From NCBI GenBank assembly GCA_011391655.1, contig JAABQE010000306.1:1-5220 (forward strand): a stretch of 5,220 bases of DNA, given 5' to 3'. The notes under the pieces are model-generated. The model was not told where the DNA came from and searched no databases. It saw only the letters and a list, made by a program, of their open reading frames with translations. A program made the translations under genes and the position numbers. The DNA comes from Hydrogenophilales bacterium. Lineage in GTDB: Bacteria > Pseudomonadota > Gammaproteobacteria > Burkholderiales > Thiobacillaceae. The stretch's first letter is position 1, and the number at the start of each line of letters is the position of its first letter. Positions 1 through 5,220 of the stretch are shown one piece after another.

Positions 1-517
1 CATCGACCGGCACACTTTCGAGCACCTCGCAGAGAATGCCGTTTTCAGTTTGCTTGCCGAGCAGGCGGTGGCGGTCTTCGGCAGGCTTGCGGTCCTGCAG
101 GTCCTCAAAATACAGGTCGGAGCCGACAAAACGGCCGCCCTTGCGGTCGCTGGAAATGCGGCGCACCCGGTCGAGCGCAGGCAGATATAACCATTGGTCG
201 GTGCTGCCGTCGGCTTGGTCTATGCTGAGTAACCCGGTTCCGGCGATGTCTTCCGGGTCGAGGAAGCGGATCAGGTTGGCGGTTTCACCGTTCGATTTGT
301 CGAGCCGGTAGGTGACGAGTTCACGGATGCGCGGGGCGCGACCTTTTTCAGTCAGCACCATGCGCCCCGAGGTAACCAGATCGCTGCCGTTAGGGCGGTC
401 ATAGACTTTTTGAGCAAGGCTCGATGCGTCATCGGCGTGCACTGTCGGCGCGGCTAGTAACAGCGTCAGCAGCAGGGTGCGAATCAGGCGAAGCGAGAAC
501 AAGGAATAACAGGACAT
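1..517 (-). CDS. Outer membrane lipoprotein-sorting (LolA-like) periplasmic protein, 3' part outside window
   Basis: The first 172 codons are visible, read from an ATG at 517-515; the gene continues past base 1. The N-terminus is a typical Sec signal peptide: Arg10/Arg13, a hydrophobic core at about residues 14-23, and a V-H-A site predicting cleavage after Ala28. The mature part shows G-R-M-V-L at 51-55, R-F-L-D-P-E-D at 84-90, W-L-Y-L-P at 109-113 and R-R-I at 119-121, followed by G-S-D-L at 132-135. These match the LolA-like family annotated as outer membrane lipoprotein-sorting protein, usually about 240-270 residues, so roughly a third is missing. The fold is a half-barrel that binds lipid-like ligands in the periplasm. 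In many genomes relatives sit beside an MMPL/RND-type exporter; whether that holds here cannot be seen. The start has only a weak ribosome-binding site, but no other in-frame ATG lies upstream in the gap, and the signal peptide fits. The exact substrate is unknown; true LolA identity is unlikely. Confidence 0.8.
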   Translation of the reverse strand, partial: MSCYSLFSLRLIRTLLLTLLLAAPTVHADDASSLAQKVYDRPNGSDLVTSGRMVLTEKGRAPRIRELVTYRLDKSNGETANLIRFLDPEDIAGTGLLSIDQADGSTDQWLYLPALDRVRRISSDRKGGRFVGSDLYFEDLQDRKPAEDRHRLLGKQTENGILCEVLESVPVD

Positions 518-603
518 AAGGCATCCGGGCGCGTGTGTGGAGGGGACAACGGCTTTCCAGCGCCGAACTTTACCGCAAAAGCCGGCTCCCACCATGGGCT
601 GGC

Positions 604-633
604 TTGCCCGGTTTTTGAGCGAAGCGATATAAT
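604..633 (+). promoter_or_regulatory. Probable sigma70-type promoter of hemN
   Basis: A perfect -10 hexamer TATAAT lies at 628-633. A 4-of-6 match to the -35 box, TTGCCC, lies at 604-609, with an 18-bp spacer. Transcription would be expected to start near 639-641, giving a leader of roughly 27 bases before the hemN ATG. The start site is inferred from spacing. No good FNR/ANR box (TTGAT-N4-ATCAA) was found upstream, although hemN genes are often under such control; TTGAG-CGAA-GCGAT at 615-628 matches only in its left half. Confidence 0.6.
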
Positions 634-634
634 A

Positions 635-654
635 AAAAGATAGATTTATCTTTT
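635..654. promoter_or_regulatory. Perfect inverted repeat at the hemN start site, likely operator
   Basis: The arms AAAAGATA (635-642) and TATCTTTT (647-654) are exact reverse complements separated by GATT. The repeat begins two bases after the -10 box and ends right before the Shine-Dalgarno sequence, so it would span the predicted transcription start. A dimeric repressor bound here would block initiation. Because transcription probably begins inside the repeat, a full RNA hairpin is less likely than a DNA operator. The AAGATA...TATCTT symmetry recalls Rrf2-family sites such as that of NsrR, but those are usually longer (about 23 bp), so the regulator cannot be named. Confidence 0.5.
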
Positions 655-659
655 AAGGA
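655..659 (+). promoter_or_regulatory. Shine-Dalgarno sequence of hemN
   Basis: AAGGA lies 7 bases before the ATG at 667. It directly abuts the right arm of the inverted repeat at 635-654, and its spacing supports the chosen hemN start. Confidence 0.75.
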
Positions 660-666
660 TGCCACG

Positions 667-2034
667 ATGACGACCACTCTGGAACTGCTACAGAAATACA
701 GCGTGGCCGGTCCGCGCTACACCTCGTATCCCACAGCGCCCTATTTCCATACGGGTTTCAGCGAGGCGGACTGGATTGAGGCGCTCGCCGTCCCCGCGCC
801 GGACCGCGGATTGTCCTTGTATGCCCACATTCCGTTCTGCGATTCGCTTTGTTATTACTGCGGCTGCAACATGGTAGCGACGCGCGACTACAGTAAAACC
901 CAGCCTTACCTGGCTTATCTCGATCAGGAAATTGCGCGCACGGCGCAGTTGGTCGATACCCGGCGGCTCGTGCGCCAGCTGCACTGGGGCGGCGGCACCC
1001 CGACTTATCTGAATCCAGACGATATTCGCCGCCTGATGGCGATGATGCGCAGGCATTTCACGTTGGCAGACGATGCCGAGGTGAGTTGCGAAGTCGATCC
1101 GCGCGAACTGACGCGCGCGCACTTGGTGGCGCTGCGCGAATCCGGCTTCAACCGCCTGTCGTTCGGCGTGCAGGATATGGATCCGGCAGTGCAGCAGGCG
1201 GTCAACCGCATCCAGTCCGAGGCCTTGATCCAGCAGGTGCTCGACTGGTCGCGTGAACTGGGGTTTTCCAGCATCAATCTGGATCTGATCGTGGGCCTGC
1301 CCAAGCAGACTGTCGCGAGTTTCAGCCGCACCCTGGAACGGGTGACGGAATGGGCGCCCGACCGTTTGGCGGTGTTTGGCTACGCGCATGTGCCGTGGCT
1401 GAAAAAACACCAGAACCTGATTGTTGAAGCCGATCTGCCCGATCCAGCCACCCGCCTGGGTCTGCAGCAGGCGGTGAATGAAGCGCTGGGAGCAGCGGGC
1501 TACGTCAACATCGGCCTCGACCACTTCGCGCGCCCCGAAGACGAACTGGTGCGCGCGCAGCAGAACAAAACCCTGTGGCGCAATTTTCAGGGCTACACCA
1601 CCCGCAAGGACTGCGACATTCTCGCCTTCGGTGCGTCCAGCATCAGCCAGACCGCCGACGTCTATATGCAAAACGAAAAGAGCATCAAGCGTTATCAGGA
1701 ACGCGTCGCCGCGACGGGGTTGGCCGTCGAACGCGGCTTGAAGCTCACGCGCGACGACCAGATCCAGCGTGAGGCGATCACCCGCGTGATGTGCGACCTG
1801 GAGCTCGATTTCGCCGCATTTGGCAGCGAATGGGGCATCGAGTTTGCCGACTATTTTGCCGATGCGCTGGCCGACTTGCGCCCGCTCGCAGACGACGGAC
1901 TGGTGCAGATCGAAGCGGGGAAAATCAGCGTCACCGCCAGCGGCCGGCTGTTTCTGCGCAACATCGGCATGTGCTTCGATCGCTATCTGAAACAGGCCGC
2001 CGGCGATCGGCCGCGCTATTCGCGTACCGCCTGA
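667..2034 (+). CDS. hemN: Oxygen-independent coproporphyrinogen III oxidase (radical SAM)
   Basis: A complete 455-residue protein, matching the roughly 457 residues of E. coli HemN. It oxidatively decarboxylates the ring A and B propionates of coproporphyrinogen III to give protoporphyrinogen IX in the cytoplasm without oxygen. The radical-SAM 4Fe-4S motif CX3CX2C is Cys58, Cys62 and Cys65, followed by Cys67, within H-I-P-F-C...C-G-C-N. Tyr52 corresponds to the conserved tyrosine four residues earlier than in E. coli numbering. Other family blocks are G-G-G-T-P (108-112), S-F-G-V-Q-D (165-170), N-L-D-L-I-x-G-L-P (204-212), V-F-G-Y-A-H-V-P-W (236-244), G-L-D-H-F-A (282-287), N-F-Q-G-Y-T-T (305-311), and the C-terminal HemN_C region ending in N-I-G-M-C-F-D-R-Y-L (432-441). 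These blocks separate true HemN from HemW-like proteins, which lack activity as coproporphyrinogen oxidases. The start follows AAGGA with good spacing. It is divergent from the LolA-like gene and preceded by its own promoter and a likely operator. Confidence 0.97.
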   Translation: MTTTLELLQKYSVAGPRYTSYPTAPYFHTGFSEADWIEALAVPAPDRGLSLYAHIPFCDSLCYYCGCNMVATRDYSKTQPYLAYLDQEIARTAQLVDTRRLVRQLHWGGGTPTYLNPDDIRRLMAMMRRHFTLADDAEVSCEVDPRELTRAHLVALRESGFNRLSFGVQDMDPAVQQAVNRIQSEALIQQVLDWSRELGFSSINLDLIVGLPKQTVASFSRTLERVTEWAPDRLAVFGYAHVPWLKKHQNLIVEADLPDPATRLGLQQAVNEALGAAGYVNIGLDHFARPEDELVRAQQNKTLWRNFQGYTTRKDCDILAFGASSISQTADVYMQNEKSIKRYQERVAATGLAVERGLKLTRDDQIQREAITRVMCDLELDFAAFGSEWGIEFADYFADALADLRPLADDGLVQIEAGKISVTASGRLFLRNIGMCFDRYLKQAAGDRPRYSRTA

Positions 2035-2036
2035 TT

Positions 2037-2069
2037 GACCGCGGGGACGGTCGGCTGCCGTTCCGGCAG
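2037..2069 (+). terminator. Two small hairpins after hemN, possible weak terminator
   Basis: Immediately after the hemN TGA are two GC-rich stems: GACCG (2037-2041) with CGGTC (2048-2052), loop 6; and CTGCCG (2055-2060) with CGGCAG (2064-2069), loop TTC. Neither is followed by a run of T, so a classical Rho-independent terminator is not shown. They may stabilise the 3' end of the transcript or be chance structure in GC-rich DNA. Confidence 0.25.
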
Positions 2070-2117
2070 GCTCGTTCGTCACAGACACAACGTGCGCCCG
2101 GCCTTCTCCGTCAATAG

Positions 2118-2151
2118 CGTGATGGGCCCGCAGCTGCGGCCCGTCATCACG
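2118..2151. repeat. Imperfect long palindrome between hemN and the CheB/CheR gene
   Basis: Outer arms CGTGATG (2118-2124) and CATCACG (2145-2151) enclose a perfect 12-bp palindrome, CCGCAGCTGCGG (2128-2139). Two further G-C pairs flank it, interrupted by a C-C mismatch and a two-base GT bulge. As RNA it would form a strong hairpin with an AGCT loop. No T-run follows on either strand. The rest of the 209-bp gap (2035-2243) shows no supportable gene and no clear promoter for the downstream gene. The role is unknown: transcript-end structure or a protein-binding site are both possible. Confidence 0.4.
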
Positions 2152-2231
2152 TGCTGTCCAAACTGTGACTATGCGGTAATCTTCCACTCCAGCTCATGCG
2201 GAGTGCGGGCGCTGGTGGCTCATTAAATAGT

Positions 2232-2236
2232 AAGGG
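2232..2236 (+). promoter_or_regulatory. Shine-Dalgarno sequence of the CheB/CheR fusion gene
   Basis: AAGGG lies 7 bases upstream of the ATG at 2244, supporting that start. A second purine stretch, GGAG at 2238-2241, is too close to the ATG to be the main site. Confidence 0.55.
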
Positions 2237-2243
2237 CGGAGTG

Positions 2244-5220
2244 ATGGCTGCATCGAGGAAAGACAAACAGAAGCGACCAGGCGACGCCGAGGCCAAGGGG
2301 GCACCGGCAAGCACTCGAGAAGCAGCCAGAGCGCAGGGCGAGGTTGACGCTGCGGTCGCCAGCTTTCCCATCGTCGGCATCGGTGCGTCGGCCGGGGGGT
2401 TGGCGGCGTTCGAGGCCTTCTTTTCCGCCATGCCCGCCGAGGTCGACCCGGGCATGGCCTTTGTGCTGGTGCAGCACCTGGCTCCGGATTACAAGAGCAT
2501 GCTCACCGACCTGATCCAGCGCTACACCCGCATGCAGGTTTTCGAAGTCGAAGACGGCATGGTGGTGCGTCCAAACTGCACCTACATCATCCCGCCCAAC
2601 CGTGACATGGCCTGCCTCAACGGCGCGCTCCAACTGCTGGAGCCTTCCTCGCCGCGTGGTCAGCGGCTGCCCATCGATTTTTTCTTTCGATCGCTCGCCC
2701 AGGACCAGCACGATCGCGCCATCTGCATCGTGCTCTCGGGCACCGGCAGTGACGGCACACTGGGCTTGAGGGCGATCAAGGGCGAGGCGGGGATGGTCAT
2801 GGTCCAGACCCCGGCATCTGCCGAGTACGACGGCATGCCGCGCAGCGCCATCGCCACCGGCTTGGTGGACTATGTGCTGACGCCGGCCGAGATGCCTGCC
2901 CAACTCATTGCCTATGCGACCCGCGCCTTTGGCAAGTCGCCCCTGCCTGCCGTCATCCCGATACCCAAGGCCGAAAACGCGTTGAAGAAGATATTCATCC
3001 TGCTGCGCGCCCAGACCGGACACGACTTTTCCCATTACAAGCCGAGCACCATCCATCGCCGCATTGAACGGCGCATGGCGGTCCAGCAGATCGAAACGCT
3101 GGACGAGTATGTCAAATATCTGCAACAGGCACCGTCGGAAGTGGATGCCCTGTTTCGCGATTTCCTGATCGGCGTAACCAATTTTTTCCGCGATCCCGAG
3201 GCCTTCAAGGCGGTCGAGGAGCAGGTCATTCCCAAGCTCTTTGCCGGCAGGTCTGCGGGCGCTGCGGTTCGCGTCTGGTCGGTAGGCTGTTCCACCGGCG
3301 AGGAAGCTTATTCGCTTGCCATCCTGCTCGCCGAGCGTCAGGAGGCATTGAAGCAGAGCTTCCAGGTGCAGGTCTTTGCCACGGATATTGATAGCCGGGC
3401 GATTGCGACAGCTCGCGCCGGCCTTTATCCGGCCAGTATCGCCGCCGACCTTACGCCGGAGCGGCTGGCGCGCTTTTTCACCGCCGAGTCCGACGGCAAC
3501 GCCTACCGCATTCACAAGACCATTCGCGACATGCTGGTGTTTTCCGAACAGGATGTGATCAAGGATCCGCCGTTTTCCAGACTCGACCTGATCAGTTGCC
3601 GCAACCTGCTGATTTATCTGGACGCGGAACTGCAGAAAAAGCTTATTCCCCTGTTCCACTACGCGCTGAACCCCGGCGGCTTTCTCTTTCTGGGAACTTC
3701 CGAAACCGTGAGTGAATATGGCGATGTGTTCACCGCGCTGGACCGCAAGCTGAAGCTGTATCAGCGCAAGGAGGATGGTCATGGTGCACCGCGCGTGGCC
3801 TTGAACCGGTTTGTCCCACCCCTGGCCACGATGGCAGATGCCGTTCCGCCAGGCGCCGGCAAGCCCACCTACCCCGGCAAGTTGCCGCTGCGCGAGCTGA
3901 CCGAACAGGCACTCCTGCACCAGATCGCCCCGGCCGCCGCGCTCGTCAATGGCCGGGGCGACATCCTCTACCTGCACGGACGCACCGGAATGTATCTGGA
4001 ACTGGCTCCGGGCGAGGTTCGCGTCAATAACATCCTGAAGATGGCGCGCGAAGGATTGCAGCGCGAATTGACCACGGCTTTGTACAAAGCCGCTGCCAGA
4101 AAAGAGGTGGTGCGTCACGCGGGCCTGCGGGTCAAAACCAACGGCCATTACACCCTGGTTAACCTGAGCATCCGCCCGGTGATCGAAGGCACCGACGCGA
4201 CGCCCCTGTTCCTGGTCACGCTTGAGGAGGCGCTGCCGCCCGGCCCCGACCTGGCGCAGCCGGCCGCCGCTCATGCCCTCGTTGCCGTGAAACGCTCCGA
4301 CGCCTCGGCCGGGGAGGGTGACGGCATGGATGCCGATTCGCGTATCGCTGCGCTGAAGCAGGAACTGCAGGCCAAGGAAGCGTATCTCCAGACCTCCAAC
4401 GAGGAACTGGAAACCTCCAACGAAGAACTCAAATCCTCGAACGAGGAAATGCAATCGGTCAACGAAGAATTGCAGTCCACCAACGAGGAACTGGAAACCT
4501 CCAAGGAGGAGCTGCAATCGGTGAATGAGGAACTGGCCACGGTCAACGCCGAGCTGCAAACCAAGGTGGCTGATTTATCGCGGGTCAACAACGACATGAA
4601 CAACCTGCTGGCCGGCACCGGGATCGGTACCGTTTTTTTGGATCATCAACTGCGCATCCTGCGTTTTACCCCTGCGGCAACCCAGATTATCAACCTGATC
4701 CACAGCGACGTTGGGCGGCCGGTTGAGCACCTTGTGTCCAATCTGGTGAACTACAATTGTTTGAGCGAAGACGCAAAGGTGGTGCTGGACACCCTGGTTC
4801 CCAAGGAGGTCGAAGTGCAGACCAGGGCGGGGAATTACTACCTGCTGCGCATCCGGCCCTACCGCACGCTGGAAAACGTCATCGAAGGTGCGGTGATCAC
4901 CTTTACGGAGATCACCGAGATTAAAAAAGCGCAGTCTGCGCTCCTGGAATCGCAGAGCCGGCTGGCCGTTGTCGTGCGCGATGCACGCGACGCCATCACG
5001 GTTCAGGATTTGACGGGACGCATACTCGCCTGGAATCCCGAGGCGCAAAGGATGTATGGGTGGAGCGAGGCCGAAGCCCTGGCGATGAACATCAAGGACA
5101 TGACGCCGCCAGAGCAGCGGGAAGATGCACTGGCCAAAACGCAGCAGCTGAGCCACGCAGAAACGCTGAAGCCGTATCTCGTGAAACGCATCGCCAGGGG
5201 TGGAGAGATCGTCGAAGCAT
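2244..5220 (+). CDS. CheB/CheR fusion sensory protein with coiled coil and PAS domains, C-terminus outside window
   Basis: At least 992 codons are open with no stop. After a charged 41-residue leader comes a CheB methylesterase domain (about 42-230): G-I-G-A-S-A-G-G with Ser49, V-Q-H with His78, and S-G-T-G-S-D-G with Asp170 form the expected catalytic triad. There is no receiver domain, so CheA-dependent activation as in E. coli CheB is not expected. A CheR methyltransferase domain follows (about 245-510): R-R-I-E-R-R-M (272-278), N-F-F-R (313-316), SAM motif G-C-S-T-G-E-E-A-Y-S (348-357), A-T-D-I-D (379-383), S-C-R-N-L-L-I-Y-L (451-459) and G-G-F-L-F-L-G (478-484). Next are a PAS-like stretch (about 551-660), eight coiled-coil heptads (718-773), a PAS_10-like domain (about 782-895) and the start of another PAS (from about 905, with I-L-A-W-N-P-E-A at 927-934). 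All residues needed for both enzymes appear present. In CheB, hydrolysis of glutamyl methyl esters, and in CheR, their formation from SAM, act on receptors; the target here is unknown. Relatives end in a histidine kinase, GGDEF/EAL or other output, which cannot be seen. No other che gene is nearby. The product is probably cytoplasmic, as no signal or membrane segment is seen. Confidence 0.93.
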   Translation, partial: MAASRKDKQKRPGDAEAKGAPASTREAARAQGEVDAAVASFPIVGIGASAGGLAAFEAFFSAMPAEVDPGMAFVLVQHLAPDYKSMLTDLIQRYTRMQVFEVEDGMVVRPNCTYIIPPNRDMACLNGALQLLEPSSPRGQRLPIDFFFRSLAQDQHDRAICIVLSGTGSDGTLGLRAIKGEAGMVMVQTPASAEYDGMPRSAIATGLVDYVLTPAEMPAQLIAYATRAFGKSPLPAVIPIPKAENALKKIFILLRAQTGHDFSHYKPSTIHRRIERRMAVQQIETLDEYVKYLQQAPSEVDALFRDFLIGVTNFFRDPEAFKAVEEQVIPKLFAGRSAGAAVRVWSVGCSTGEEAYSLAILLAERQEALKQSFQVQVFATDIDSRAIATARAGLYPASIAADLTPERLARFFTAESDGNAYRIHKTIRDMLVFSEQDVIKDPPFSRLDLISCRNLLIYLDAELQKKLIPLFHYALNPGGFLFLGTSETVSEYGDVFTALDRKLKLYQRKEDGHGAPRVALNRFVPPLATMADAVPPGAGKPTYPGKLPLRELTEQALLHQIAPAAALVNGRGDILYLHGRTGMYLELAPGEVRVNNILKMAREGLQRELTTALYKAAARKEVVRHAGLRVKTNGHYTLVNLSIRPVIEGTDATPLFLVTLEEALPPGPDLAQPAAAHALVAVKRSDASAGEGDGMDADSRIAALKQELQAKEAYLQTSNEELETSNEELKSSNEEMQSVNEELQSTNEELETSKEELQSVNEELATVNAELQTKVADLSRVNNDMNNLLAGTGIGTVFLDHQLRILRFTPAATQIINLIHSDVGRPVEHLVSNLVNYNCLSEDAKVVLDTLVPKEVEVQTRAGNYYLLRIRPYRTLENVIEGAVITFTEITEIKKAQSALLESQSRLAVVVRDARDAITVQDLTGRILAWNPEAQRMYGWSEAEALAMNIKDMTPPEQREDALAKTQQLSHAETLKPYLVKRIARGGEIVEA
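4395..4562 (+). repeat. Eight tandem 21-bp units encoding a heptad coiled coil
   Basis: Residues 718-773 of the CheB/CheR fusion are eight consecutive seven-residue units of the form x-N-E-E-L-x-x: SNEELET, SNEELKS, SNEEMQS, VNEELQS, TNEELET, SKEELQS, VNEELAT, VNAELQT. At DNA level this is 8 x 21 bp, degenerate at wobble positions. Leu (Met in unit 3) recurs every seven residues, and the position before Asn forms a second, more polar stripe, as expected of a parallel signalling coiled coil. Such N-E-E-L tracts are typical of this fusion family between the CheR and PAS parts; they probably dimerise the protein and transmit the PAS signal. Confidence 0.9.

Noticed and set aside
36..311. A 91-codon plus-strand open frame
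   Set aside because: It lies wholly opposite the LolA-like gene, whose translation has a signal peptide and family motifs. The plus-strand product is Arg/Ser-rich, typical of a shadow frame.
573..593. A possible REP-like element; the minus strand reads GGTGGGAGCCGGCTTTTGCGG
   Set aside because: The start recalls the GTGGGAGC-type extragenic repeats of some proteobacteria, but there is only one copy in the window and no good stem, so it is not called.
615..628. A possible FNR/ANR box upstream of hemN
   Set aside because: TTGAG-CGAA-GCGAT matches only the left half of TTGAT-N4-ATCAA, and it abuts the -10 box rather than lying near -41.
688..2187. A 499-codon open frame on the minus strand opposite hemN
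   Set aside because: It is also codon-aligned with hemN and ends exactly at the hemN CTA leucine codon at 688-690. hemN has all family motifs; the antisense product resembles nothing recognised.
2185..2205. A small inverted repeat, CACTCC and GGAGTG with a 9-base loop, upstream of the CheB/CheR gene
   Set aside because: Six-base arms with a long loop are expected by chance in GC-rich DNA, and no promoter is associated with them.
2035..2226. A 63-codon plus-strand open frame directly after hemN
   Set aside because: It starts right after the hemN stop without a convincing ribosome-binding site and spans the hairpins and palindrome. The product is not recognised. A remnant of another gene cannot be excluded.
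2223..4559. A 778-codon open frame on the minus strand opposite the CheB/CheR gene
   Set aside because: It is codon-aligned with the sense frame, where minus-strand stops need sense TTA, CTA or TCA codons. These are rare in this GC-rich gene, so the frame stays open by default. The product is repetitive, without recognisable domains, whereas the sense frame shows complete CheB and CheR motifs.

Overview
The window reads as GC-rich proteobacterial chromosome, most likely betaproteobacterial; this is inferred from codon usage and protein style, with no rRNA or other marker to fix it. It contains two divergently transcribed genes sharing a 149-bp promoter region, then a third, very long gene that runs off the right edge. 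No tRNA, rRNA, CRISPR array, insertion sequence or phage gene was recognised.

Left (1-517, minus strand): the first 172 residues of an exported periplasmic protein resembling the LolA-like 'outer membrane lipoprotein-sorting protein' family. Its 3' end lies outside the window.

Centre (518-2034, plus strand): a complete hemN, the oxygen-independent coproporphyrinogen III oxidase of anaerobic haem synthesis. It has a good sigma70-type -10 box (TATAAT) and, immediately downstream, a perfect 8-bp inverted repeat with a 4-base spacer. That repeat would cover the transcription start and stop just before the Shine-Dalgarno sequence, which is a repressor-operator layout. A presence of hemN is consistent with facultative or anaerobic life.

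A gap of 209 bp (2035-2243) holds two small GC-rich hairpins next to the hemN stop and a larger imperfect palindrome, but no supportable gene.

Right (2244-5220+, plus strand): at least 992 codons of a CheB-CheR-coiled coil-PAS fusion protein. A methylesterase domain with its Ser/His/Asp triad is followed by a methyltransferase domain with its SAM motif, a PAS-like segment, a striking coiled coil of eight tandem heptads, a PAS domain and the start of another PAS domain. The C-terminal output module is not in the window. The architecture is known, but the substrates and roles of such orphan fusions are poorly understood.

The three genes have no evident common pathway. The long antisense reading frames opposite hemN and the CheB/CheR gene are explained by codon usage and are not genes. 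I found no convincing undescribed system; the best leads are the hemN operator-like repeat and the sensory fusion protein with its 21-bp repeat tract.
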